In this document: positions 15,862-25,009 of the stretch, piece by piece
How positions within the stretch are numbered: the stretch's first letter is position 1
Layout of the letters: the number at the start of each line of letters is the position of its first letter
Source of the DNA: Akkermansia muciniphila
GTDB taxonomy: Bacteria; Verrucomicrobiota; Verrucomicrobiia; Opitutales; Opitutaceae
Direction of reading: 5' to 3'
DNA length: 64,000 nucleotides
NCBI GenBank assembly: GCA_945888375.1
Contig: CAMCZZ010000002.1
Coordinates: 186,001 to 250,000 of the forward strand
Position numbers and translations under genes: made by a program
The notes under the pieces: generated by a model
Seen by the model: the letters and a program-made list of their open reading frames with translations, nothing else
Told to the model about the DNA's origin: nothing
The model's database searches: none

Positions 15862-16329
15862 TCAATCGATCCGGCCTTCGTCGAAATCGATCAGGTCCGG
15901 GACGCTGATGATCTGGGGGACGCGGTCGGCGCAGCCCATGGCGGTCAGCGCCTCGGCCAGAAACTTCCGCCCCTCCTCGCTCATCCCGCGCTGGCAGAGT
16001 TCGCGGTTCCACTTGATCGCCCGGACATCCGCCGGGAGCAGGGCGCGCAGGCCGGCCTCCACCGCAGCGTCATCGCCGGGTGTGGTGGCGAGGACCAGCG
16101 TCTCGACCGCGCTGGGATCTATCCCGAGGTGCAGACAAAGGAAGCGATCCAGCCCGCGTTTGTAGTTCTTCGCGTAGCTTTTGGGCAGAGCCCCGTGGGC
16201 CTGGACGTAACGAATCTTGGCCAGAAAACGCGGGAGGTAGAGCAGGCCTGTGGCGGGGTGGGGCTGGTAAGGCGAGGGCAGGCAGGTGAGGACCTCGCCG
16301 GTGGAGCCGGGAATGGGTGTGGAAGGCAT
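15862..16329 (-). CDS. DUF5069 domain-containing protein
   Basis: A 155-residue cytoplasmic protein started at the ATG at 16329, since longer readings run into the divergent dehydrogenase gene. It has the pattern I associate with the DUF5069 family: LLYLPRFLAKIR near residue 30, LPKSYAKNYKRGLDRFLCLHLGI around 48-70, then a C-terminal helical part ending in LIDFDEGRID. The function of the family is not known. Its start is 66 bp from the start of the PQQ dehydrogenase on the other strand, so the two share one regulatory region containing short palindromes. Confidence 0.7.
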   Translation of the reverse strand: MPSTPIPGSTGEVLTCLPSPYQPHPATGLLYLPRFLAKIRYVQAHGALPKSYAKNYKRGLDRFLCLHLGIDPSAVETLVLATTPGDDAAVEAGLRALLPADVRAIKWNRELCQRGMSEEGRKFLAEALTAMGCADRVPQIISVPDLIDFDEGRID

Positions 16330-16358
16330 CAGAATTACCCTAAAAGAGACTTCCGGCT

Positions 16359-16373
16359 GCTTGCGGGGCAAGC
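16359..16373. promoter_or_regulatory. Palindrome in the divergent DUF5069 / PQQ dehydrogenase region
   Basis: GCTTGC-ggg-GCAAGC is a perfect 6-bp inverted repeat in the 66-bp gap between two divergent start codons; a second, weaker one (CAAGG-ccaaa-CCTTG, 16377-16391) lies next to it. They could be operators or hairpins of the dehydrogenase leader. No regulator gene is adjacent. Confidence 0.3.
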
Positions 16374-16395
16374 GTCCAAGGCCAAACCTTGCGCC

Positions 16396-17862
16396 ATGCT
16401 CCCCAGCTTTACCCCCGCCCTTTGCCTTTGGACCGTCCTTTTTTGGGCGGCTGTTCCGTTGTCCGCCCAGTCCGCTCCAGCCGCGCCTCCAGCGGAATTG
16501 ACCAAGGACGCGGCCAAAATTTACGCCCAGTTTTGCGTTTCCTGTCATGGGGAAAACCTCGACGGCGGGCTCGGCGGGAGTCTCGTCGATGATATCTGGA
16601 AGCATGGCGATGGCAGCGACGAACACCTCACCCGCATCATCACCGGGGGTATCGCCTCCCTAGGCATGCCCGCATTTGGCGAGGTGCTGGATGCGTCGAG
16701 GGTGCGCGGGCAGGTGGTTTTTATCCGCGAAAAGGCGGCCCGCGCCCGCGAGGCGGGCACGAGCTACGCCAAGCCCCTCGACCCTGGCGCCGTGGTGAAG
16801 AGCGAGGCTGCCTCGTTCCGGGTGGAGCCCTTGGCCACGGGGCTGGGGGTGCCTTGGTCGGTCGCCTTTCTGCCGGGAGACGCGGGCCTGCTCATTGCCG
16901 AGCGTTCCGGTGCCTTGCGGGTTTGGCGGGCGGGCGCGCTTGTGCCCGAGCCCGTTGAAGGCACGCCCAAGGTCTGGGCCAAGGGCCAGGGCGGCTTGCT
17001 CGTCGTGCAGGCACATCCTGACTTCGCGCAAGTGGGCAACGGCTGGATCTACCTCGCGTTCAGTGACCCCAGTGAAGAGGGCAGCGCCATGACGGCTATC
17101 GTCCGCGGGCGCATCCGCGACGGCCGCTGGGTGGATGAGCAGGACATCTACCGCGCGCCGCGCGCGCTCTACCGCAAGGGTGGCGTCCACTTCGGGACGC
17201 GGCTGGTGTTTGACCAGGGTTACCTTTTCTTCGGCATCGGCGAGCGTGGTGCGCAGGAGCAGGCCCAGGATCTCACCCGGCCGAACGGCAAGATCCACCG
17301 TATTTTCGACGATGGCCGCGTGCCGGCCGACAATCCCTTCGCCTCCGTCCCGGGCGCCCTGCCCACTATCTGGAGCTATGGCCATCGCAACCCGCAGGGA
17401 CTGGTGGCGCGCCCCGGCACCACAGGTGAAGGCCTTGAGATCTGGGAAAACGAGCACGGCCCGCGCGGCGGCGATGAGCTCAACCGCATCAAGCGCGGCG
17501 CCAACTTCGGCTGGCCCCTCATCACCTACGGCATGAACTATAATGGCACGCCCGTCTCCGCCGACACCGCGCGCGATGGCCTGGAGCAGCCGGTCCTTCA
17601 CTGGACGCCGTCGATCGCGGTTTGCGGCCTCGATTTCTACACCGGCGGGCGTTTTCCGGGTTGGCAGGGCAACCTCTTGGTCGGCTCCTTGAAACAGCAG
17701 GAGCTGCGCCGCCTCGTCCTCGATGACGGGAAGGTGAAGTCCCAGGAAGTGTTGTTTCGCGGCATCGGCCGGGTGCGGTCGGTGCAGACCGGACCGGACG
17801 GCCTGGTCTATGTATGCCTGGAGGATCCGGGCCGCGTGGTGCGGTTGGTGCCGGCGCCGTGA
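16396..17862 (+). CDS. Secreted cytochrome c / PQQ-dependent sugar dehydrogenase fusion
   Basis: A 488-residue protein from the ATG at 16396. A signal peptide (about 1-25, ending LSAQSA) is followed by a small cytochrome c domain with heme motif CVSCH (47-51) and a likely Met ligand in SLGMPAFGEVLD, then a beta-propeller of the soluble glucose/aldose dehydrogenase type from about 140. Propeller blocks: GLGVPWSVAFLPGD, LVFDQGYLFFGIGERG, YGHRNPQGL (the catalytic His in this family), ENEHGPRGGDELN and GRVRSVQTGPDGLVYV. It should oxidise aldose sugars in the periplasm with PQQ and pass electrons to its own heme. No PQQ synthesis genes are in the window, so the cofactor must come from elsewhere. 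The fused heme domain is the unusual part. Confidence 0.87.
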   Translation: MLPSFTPALCLWTVLFWAAVPLSAQSAPAAPPAELTKDAAKIYAQFCVSCHGENLDGGLGGSLVDDIWKHGDGSDEHLTRIITGGIASLGMPAFGEVLDASRVRGQVVFIREKAARAREAGTSYAKPLDPGAVVKSEAASFRVEPLATGLGVPWSVAFLPGDAGLLIAERSGALRVWRAGALVPEPVEGTPKVWAKGQGGLLVVQAHPDFAQVGNGWIYLAFSDPSEEGSAMTAIVRGRIRDGRWVDEQDIYRAPRALYRKGGVHFGTRLVFDQGYLFFGIGERGAQEQAQDLTRPNGKIHRIFDDGRVPADNPFASVPGALPTIWSYGHRNPQGLVARPGTTGEGLEIWENEHGPRGGDELNRIKRGANFGWPLITYGMNYNGTPVSADTARDGLEQPVLHWTPSIAVCGLDFYTGGRFPGWQGNLLVGSLKQQELRRLVLDDGKVKSQEVLFRGIGRVRSVQTGPDGLVYVCLEDPGRVVRLVPAP

Positions 17863-17872
17863 GTGCGGAGCC

Positions 17873-19359
17873 TCAACCGGCCGGGATCAGATAGCCGGCC
17901 GCGAGCGTCTGGAAGGCAGCCGTCTGGGCGGCGATCCAGGCCTCGTTCTGGCCCAGTTCCTCGGCCAGAATAGCGGCTACGCGGGGTGCGCAGGCGGAAG
18001 CAGCCTGGGCATCGAGCAGCAGGCAGCGGGTGCGTCGCGACAGCACATCCTCGACTGTCTGGGCGGCTTCCTCCCGCGCGGCGCGGCGGACCTCGGCTTC
18101 AAAATAGGGCAGGCGGCGGTGGAGGGGCTCCGAACCCGGACGGATCGGGATGGACGCGCGCAGGGGCAAGTCGGCGGTGGGGCAGGGCTTGGGGGGCAGG
18201 CCGGTGACTTGGGCCGCGAGATCCACGATCTCCTCGGCCATGGCCCGGTAAGTGGTCCATTTGCCGCCGGTGACGGTGAGCAGCCCGCCGGGCCCGATGG
18301 AAATGGCGTGATCGCGCGACAGGCTCTTCGTCTCGGTGCCGGGTTTACCGCGCACCAAGGGTCGCTGTCCGGCGAAGACGCTCAACACATCCCCGGCGGA
18401 GGGGGCCTCGGCGAGGTAGCGACGGGCGTGGTCGAGCAGGAAGGCGCACTCCCAGGCCAGGGCGCGCGGCTCCGCCTCGGGTGCGGGCCGGGCGGTATCG
18501 GTGGTGCCGACCAATACCCGGTCGCGCCACGGGATGGCGAAAAGCACACGTCCATCCCCGGTCTTGGGCACCATCAGGGCGCTGGCACCGGGGAGGAAAC
18601 TGCGGGGTAGCACGAGGTGCGCGCCCTGGCTCACGCTGACCAGCGGAGCGGCTGCGGGAGCTTCGAGTGTGCGCAGGGCGTCGACATACACTCCGGTGGC
18701 GTTGATCACGCAGCGGGCCCGCACGCTGAGGTCGCCGCCGGTGATGCGATCGCGCGCGAGCACGCCGTTGATGCGCCCGTTTTCGCGGGTGAACTCGAGG
18801 ACCTCGGCATGGTTCAGGAGCACGGCACCATGGTCGTTTGCGGTCAGAGCCAGCGTAACAGCGAGGCGGGCGTCGTCGAACTGGGCATCGTGGTAAAGCA
18901 CGCCGCCGCGCAGCCCGGCCGGCTCGATGTTCAGCAGGTGTTCCAGGGTTTCCGTGCGACTGAGTATCCGGGACGGGCCGAGCGAAAGCGGGCCGGCGAG
19001 GGCATCGTAAAGCTTTAGCCCGAGGCCGTAGAAGGGGAGGTCGGTCAGGCCGTAGGCCGGGATGACGAAATCGAGATCGCGGACGAGGTGCGGAGCGTTG
19101 CGGACCAGCAGGCCGCGCTCGCGGAGGGCGGTGCGAACGAGTTTGATATCGCCTTGGCGGAGGTAGCGCACGCCGCCGTGGACGAGTTTGGTCGAGCGGC
19201 TGGATGTGCCCCCGGCGAAGTCGCCGCGTTCGAGCAGGGCCACGGTATAGCCGCGCGCCGCGGCATCCACCGCCACGCCCAGACCGGTCGCGCCGCCGCC
19301 GATGATGAGCAAGTCAAAGACCTCGCCGGCGCGGAGGTTTTCCAGCGAGTAGACGCGGT

Positions 19360-19363
<4 letters not shown>
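17873..19363 (-). CDS. glpD: Glycerol-3-phosphate dehydrogenase (FAD-dependent)
   Basis: A 496-residue FAD enzyme started at the ATG at 19363, whose ATGA overlaps the glpK stop; longer readings lie inside glpK. It oxidises glycerol 3-phosphate to dihydroxyacetone phosphate and feeds electrons to quinone at the membrane. FAD-binding GGGATGLG at about 22-29, then [18 protein letters not shown] (about 49-66), a second FAD region INATGVYVD, and the C-terminal [16 protein letters not shown] block. Length is close to the short GlpD form. With glpK it forms a two-gene glycerol catabolism operon; no glpF or regulator gene is adjacent. Convergent with the PQQ dehydrogenase, 10 bp between stops. Confidence 0.94.
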
Positions 19364-20853
<1,490 letters not shown>

Positions 20854-20970
20854 GGGGTCGGGGGGGGTGGTTAAGACTTGGCCTGGAGTTTGGCCGAGGG
20901 CGAGTAGTTCATGGTGTGGTCTAACGGGGTGGACACGGCGGGGCGAGCCAGGCAGGGTGGGGTTTTCCTC

Positions 20971-21771
20971 ATGATCACGTCCGTCCTCGAATTCCGCGCA
21001 CGCAAGGGATTGGCGCCCATCGGCATGGTCTCGGCTCATACTCATTGGGAAGCCGCGTTACTGGCGGAATCGGCGGTCGATTGCGTGCTGGTGGGCGACT
21101 CGCTCGCCACCGTCATCGATGGCGAAGCGACCACTTTTTCAGCCACGCCGGAGATCATGGCGCGGCACACCGCCGCCGTCGCGCGCGGACTCGGCGCGGC
21201 GGGCGGGCGGCGCCTGTTGGTGGCGGATTTTCCCTTTCTCGCCGCTCGGCGCGGGACGGCCCATGCGGTCGAGGTGGCGGCCCTGCTCCTCCGCGCCGGG
21301 GCTCAGGCGGTCAAGATCGAGGGTGTGGACGGCCATGCGGACGTCATTGCGCATCTCGTCCAGTCTGGCGTGCCGGTGATGGGTCACCTCGGCCTGACGC
21401 CGCAGACTGTGCATGCGCTGGGTGGTTACAAGGTGCAGGGCAAGACGGCGGCTGCCGCGGACGACCTCTTGCGGCAGGCGCGGGCCCTGGAAGCGGCGGG
21501 CGTGTTTGGGATGGTTTTGGAATGCGTGCCGGCGGCGGTGGCGACCGAGCTCACGGCGGCGGTGAGCGTGCCGACCATCGGTATCGGCGCGGGCGCGGGG
21601 TGCGACGGGCAGGTTTTGGTCATGACCGATCTGCTGGGGCTCACGCCGGGGCGGCGTCCGCGTTTTGTGCGGGAATTTGCGCGGGCGGGTGAGGCGGCGC
21701 GGGCGGGCCTGGCGGCCTTCGCGACGGCCACGGCGGCGCGGACTTTTCCGGCGGCGGAGGAGAGTTATTGA
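20971..21771 (+). CDS. panB: 3-methyl-2-oxobutanoate hydroxymethyltransferase
   Basis: A 266-residue TIM-barrel enzyme from the ATG at 20971. It makes ketopantoate from 2-oxoisovalerate and methylene-THF, the first committed step to pantothenate. Mg/substrate motifs are visible: [24 protein letters not shown] (normally Y-D, here H-T-H) near 21-44, the HTAAV segment, AQAVKIEG (about 111-118), MGHLGLTPQ and the catalytic-region [24 protein letters not shown] closes the active site. Note T-H-W where the family usually has TaYD. First gene of the plus-strand run panB-coaC-coaB-panD. Confidence 0.93.
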   Translation: MITSVLEFRARKGLAPIGMVSAHTHWEAALLAESAVDCVLVGDSLATVIDGEATTFSATPEIMARHTAAVARGLGAAGGRRLLVADFPFLAARRGTAHAVEVAALLLRAGAQAVKIEGVDGHADVIAHLVQSGVPVMGHLGLTPQTVHALGGYKVQGKTAAAADDLLRQARALEAAGVFGMVLECVPAAVATELTAAVSVPTIGIGAGAGCDGQVLVMTDLLGLTPGRRPRFVREFARAGEAARAGLAAFATATAARTFPAAEESY

Positions 21772-21804
21772 GGCGGCGTGCGGCCCGCGTCATTTGTTTT
21801 CCCC

Positions 21805-22353
21805 ATGCCCCGCCTGCTTTTCGCCCTTTCCGGTTCGATCTCCTGCTACAAGGCCTGCCACGCCATCTCGCGGCTGGCGCAGGCGGGGGTGGAGGTCCAG
21901 ACGGTGGCGACGGCGGGCGCGCTACGGTTTATCGGCGCGGCCACGCTGGAAGGTCTGACCGGGCGGGCGCCGTTCACCGATTTATGGGAACCGGGCCGGG
22001 CGATGGATCATATCGCCCTCGCGCGCTGGGCCGACCTCGCGCTGGTCTGTCCGGCTTCGGCGAATACGATCAACCGCCTCGCGGGCGGGCTGGCGGATGA
22101 TCCCGTGGGGGCGCTTTTTCTGGCGTGGGAGCTGCCGAAAAAACCCTGGTGGGTGGCTCCGGCCATGAACACCGCCATGTGGGAGCATCCGGCCACCGCC
22201 GCCAGCGTCGCCCGGCTGGGCGGCATGGGAGTGCGGGTGCTGCCGCCCGAAGCGGGCGCGCTGGCGTGCGGCGAGAGCGGCGCGGGCCGGTTGATGGAGC
22301 CGGAGACGCTGGTTTTGCACGTGCTGGCCCAGCTCGGGACCAAGATCGCCTGA
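21805..22353 (+). CDS. coaC: Phosphopantothenoylcysteine decarboxylase (monofunctional CoaC)
   Basis: A 182-residue flavoprotein of the HFCD family from the ATG at 21805. It decarboxylates 4'-phosphopantothenoylcysteine to 4'-phosphopantetheine. FMN-binding LFALSGSISCYKACH at the N-terminus, catalytic His in MDHIALARWADLALVCPASANT, the PAMN-type motif APAMNTAMWEHP, and the active-site Cys in ALACGESGAGRLMEP. It contains only the decarboxylase half of the bifunctional Dfp/CoaBC found in most bacteria. The synthetase half is the next gene, 18 bp downstream. Cytoplasmic, usually a dodecamer or trimer. Confidence 0.9.
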   Translation: MPRLLFALSGSISCYKACHAISRLAQAGVEVQTVATAGALRFIGAATLEGLTGRAPFTDLWEPGRAMDHIALARWADLALVCPASANTINRLAGGLADDPVGALFLAWELPKKPWWVAPAMNTAMWEHPATAASVARLGGMGVRVLPPEAGALACGESGAGRLMEPETLVLHVLAQLGTKIA

Positions 22354-22371
22354 GCGGGCGGTGGATTTACG

Positions 22372-23016
22372 ATGAAAATCCTTCTCACTTCCGGCGCTAC
22401 CCGCGAGCCGATCGATGCTGTGCGCTTTATCTCCAACGTCAGCACGGGCGCGACGGGCGCGGCCATGGCGGATGCGCTGGCGGCGGCGGGCCATGAGGTG
22501 ACGCTCCTGCATGGTGAAGGTGCGGTGCGGCCCGGTCATGACGGCGTGGTCTGCGGGGTGTTTGGCTCGACGGCGCAGCTCGGCGAACGGCTGCGCCTAG
22601 CGCTGGCCGGCGGGGCCTACGGGGCGGTCATCCAGGCGGCGGCGGTCTCGGACTACCGGCCGGATACCGAGCACGCGGGCAAGCTCAGTTCGCACGCCGA
22701 CGAGCTCGCCCTCCGGCTGGTGCCGACCCCGAAGTTGTTGCCGCTTATCAAGGTCTGGTCGCCGCGGCCGCTGCGCGTGCTCGGCTTTAAGCTCACCCAC
22801 GGGGCGGAGGACGCGGCGCGGGCGGAGGCGGTGGGTCGGCTTTTCGCGGCCGGCGGGGTGGATGCGGCGGTGCACAATGACTTGTTGGAAATGCATGCGG
22901 CTGGCGCGGGGCGCACCTTCCGCATCTACCGCCAGGGCGAAGCGGCGGCCGCGGCGAAATTCACCGGGGTGCCGGCTCTGTGCGACTGGGTGGCGGACTG
23001 GGTGGCGGCGGGCTGA
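22372..23016 (+). CDS. coaB: Phosphopantothenate-cysteine ligase (monofunctional CoaB)
   Basis: A 214-residue ligase joining cysteine to 4'-phosphopantothenate. The N-terminal nucleotide-binding block TSGATREPIDAVRFISNVST, the AAVSDYRP segment and the K-containing GKLSSHADELALRL / TPKLLPLIKVW region are present. The KLSS...PKLL form and the following LRVLGFKLTHG look more like the stand-alone CoaB type known from streptococci and the eukaryotic enzyme than like E. coli CoaBC; this is recall. The usual AND motif is HND here. It follows coaC by 18 bp and precedes panD by 73 bp. Confidence 0.88.
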   Translation: MKILLTSGATREPIDAVRFISNVSTGATGAAMADALAAAGHEVTLLHGEGAVRPGHDGVVCGVFGSTAQLGERLRLALAGGAYGAVIQAAAVSDYRPDTEHAGKLSSHADELALRLVPTPKLLPLIKVWSPRPLRVLGFKLTHGAEDAARAEAVGRLFAAGGVDAAVHNDLLEMHAAGAGRTFRIYRQGEAAAAAKFTGVPALCDWVADWVAAG

Positions 23017-23089
23017 GGGCACCGCGTTTACCGGGGCAGCGCGGGCTTGCCGGGAGGGACCGGTTGGCTTTGGCTCGCGGGCTCTCCCT

Positions 23090-23461
23090 GTGTTTCGCAC
23101 TTTTCTCAAGACCAAGCTGCATCGCGCCACACTCACCGCGGCCGACCCTGACTACGAGGGCTCCATCTCGCTCGATCGCGCGCTCTGCCGGGCGGCGGGA
23201 CTGCTGGAGTTTGAGCAGGTCGACGTGCTGGACATCGATAACGGCGCCCGTTTCACGACCTACGTCATCTATGGCGAGCTGGGGCAGGTGCAGGTCAACG
23301 GCGCCGCCGCGCGCTTGGTGCGACCGGGCGATCTCGTCATTGTGCTGGCCTATTGCCGCCTGGCGCCGGAGCAGGTGGCGGGGCACGCCGCGCGGGTGGT
23401 CTTGATGGGGCCGGGCAACGAGATCACTTCGGTCGAGGACAAGCCGGTCGCCGCGCCGTGA
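23090..23461 (+). CDS. panD: Aspartate 1-decarboxylase proenzyme
   Basis: A 123-residue pyruvoyl-dependent enzyme that makes beta-alanine for pantothenate. I chose the GTG at 23090 because it puts the self-cleavage pair at Gly24-Ser25 (DPDYEGSISLD), the same numbering as in E. coli PanD. Lys9 and His11 of the KTKLHRAT motif and Tyr/Asn of the DIDNGARFTTYVI segment are kept. No ATG is available nearby and no clear Shine-Dalgarno is seen. Last gene of panB-coaC-coaB-panD, which with panC and coaA/D/E elsewhere would complete CoA synthesis. Confidence 0.93.
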   Translation: MFRTFLKTKLHRATLTAADPDYEGSISLDRALCRAAGLLEFEQVDVLDIDNGARFTTYVIYGELGQVQVNGAAARLVRPGDLVIVLAYCRLAPEQVAGHAARVVLMGPGNEITSVEDKPVAAP

Positions 23462-23483
23462 GACACCCGGCCGGGGGGCGCGA

Positions 23484-23786
23484 CTACTTATCGCCTTTAT
23501 ACTGGAGCTTGGACGGGAAGACCTCGGCGAGCTTGTCGATCAATGGCGTGAGCAGGCGGGGTTCGGTGCGTTCGTAGGTCCAGTAGAGCAGGAGGATGCC
23601 GCCGATGGTAACAAAGGCGACCCAGGGAACGATATCATGGATCTCCTTTAGGCTCTTCCAGATGCGTGACATCATATAGAGCAGGACGAGGCCGACCAGC
23701 AGGTTCACCCAGGTGTCGCGAGGCACGGCGAGGATTTTTTCCCAGACCGTGGGTTTGGCGGCGATGACGGCGAGGAGCGCGTTCAT
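23484..23786 (-). CDS. Small two-helix membrane protein
   Basis: A 100-residue protein from the ATG at 23786. Two hydrophobic segments (about 29-46 and 58-75: WVNLLVGLVLLYMMSRIW and VPWVAFVTIGGILLLYW) are separated by a short charged loop, with a basic/amphipathic C-terminal tail. I do not recognise a family. It follows gmk on the same strand with a 16-bp gap, so it is probably co-transcribed. No motif suggests an activity. Confidence 0.65.
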   Translation of the reverse strand: MNALLAVIAAKPTVWEKILAVPRDTWVNLLVGLVLLYMMSRIWKSLKEIHDIVPWVAFVTIGGILLLYWTYERTEPRLLTPLIDKLAEVFPSKLQYKGDK

Positions 23787-23802
23787 GGCGGGGCGTGGAG
23801 CT

Positions 23803-24417
23803 CTAAGCCGGCGTGGCGGCGACGCGGCTGGCGACTTCGCGCCAGATGGCGAGAAGGGCGGCGAAATCGGCCTCCCGGTCGCGGCTGGTGATGACGTGGT
23901 CGAACTTATCCCGTTCGCGCAGCTCCAGCTCGGCCGTGGCCATGCGGTGGGCGATCTCGGCCTCGGTCTCGCCGCGGCCGCCGAGGCGGGCGCGTAATTC
24001 GGGGATGGGCACGTCGATGAAGACGGTGGCGAGGTGGCGGGCGAGAACGGCGTCTCCGGCGGCGGCACGGCGGAAGTTCTCCACCCCTTGCACGTCCACA
24101 TTAATCACCAGGCTGCGGCCGGCGGCGAGGGGTTCGCGCACGGAGGAGGCGAGCGTGCCGTAGCGGTTTTTTTTGTGCACCCAGGCCCATTCCAGGAAGG
24201 CGCCGGCGGCGATGTGGGCGTCGAACTCGGCCGGGTTGAAAAAGTGGTAGTGCACGCCGTTCACCTCGCCCGGGCGGGGGTCGCGGGTGGTGCTGGTGAC
24301 CACCCGGGTGAACCCGGGGGCCTCGGCGACGAGGCGTTCACACAGGGTGGTCTTGCCGGAACCGGCGGGGCCGGCGAGCACGAGCAAGACGGGGGTGGCG
24401 GGCATGGCGGCGGGCAT
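23803..24417 (-). CDS. gmk: Guanylate kinase
   Basis: A 204-residue enzyme that phosphorylates GMP to GDP with ATP. I chose the ATG at 24417; ATG 24405 is also possible, and the frame extends to a TTG at 24435. Walker A GPAGSGKTT at about 16-24, the GMP-binding TSTTRDPRPGEVNGVHYHF (about 43-61), EWAWVHKKNRYGT, and NVDVQGVENFR of the CORE domain. Length is normal. It lies 14 bp after a membrane-protein gene on the same strand and 16 bp before another, in a run that begins with miaB. Confidence 0.93.
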   Translation of the reverse strand: MPAAMPATPVLLVLAGPAGSGKTTLCERLVAEAPGFTRVVTSTTRDPRPGEVNGVHYHFFNPAEFDAHIAAGAFLEWAWVHKKNRYGTLASSVREPLAAGRSLVINVDVQGVENFRRAAAGDAVLARHLATVFIDVPIPELRARLGGRGETEAEIAHRMATAELELRERDKFDHVITSRDREADFAALLAIWREVASRVAATPA

Positions 24418-24431
24418 GGCGGACTCGGGTT

Positions 24432-24971
24432 TCAAGCGGCGAAGGCTACGCTTACGATTACCAGGCCGGCGGCGGCGCAGGCGGAGCCCACGCGGCGGGC
24501 GCGGCCGGGGACGCGTTGCAGCCAGTCGATGGCGTCGCGCAGTCGCCAGGGTTGGCCGGCGAGCCAGAGGGCGGCGCTCAGGGCGAGGTAGACGGCGATC
24601 TTATAAACGAGGGCGGGGCCGTAGTGGCCGAACCCGGCGGCGAGCAGGGGGCCGGAGGCGATGAGAATCAGGGCGGCGAGGCCCCGCACGGCGAGGAACT
24701 CGGTGACGTTAAAAAAGGCCAGCACGGCTAGAAGCGCAAAGGCGGCGGCGTAGTAGCTCTTAGGCGCGGGCACGATCAGGTCCGCGTCGGACATGTTGAA
24801 CACCAGGAAAACGAACCAAGCCGCCGCGCCGCCGAAGAGCACGTAGGCGGCGGCGGAGGAGCGGGGTAAGGCGCGCAGGCCGGCGCGGAGCAGCGGGGTG
24901 TCGGCCGCGAGCGCACCACCGAGCACGAGCAAGGCCAGACCGACAAGGAGTTGGGCGAGGAAAAGGGACAT
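24432..24971 (-). CDS. Multi-spanning membrane protein of unknown function
   Basis: A 179-residue protein from the ATG at 24971, with five or six predicted membrane helices (about 3-22, 37-57, 70-90, 94-112, 120-138, 160-178) and short loops. It contains NMSDADLIVPAPKSY between the second and third helices. No catalytic motif or family recognised; the N-terminal LAQLLVGLALLVLGGALAADT is signal-like but is probably the first helix. It lies between miaB (38 bp upstream) and gmk (14 bp downstream) on the same strand. Confidence 0.65.
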   Translation of the reverse strand: MSLFLAQLLVGLALLVLGGALAADTPLLRAGLRALPRSSAAAYVLFGGAAAWFVFLVFNMSDADLIVPAPKSYYAAAFALLAVLAFFNVTEFLAVRGLAALILIASGPLLAAGFGHYGPALVYKIAVYLALSAALWLAGQPWRLRDAIDWLQRVPGRARRVGSACAAAGLVIVSVAFAA

Positions 24972-25009
24972 CGGGAAAAGCGGAGAGGCTGAAAAACTGG
25001 AAAACGGGA

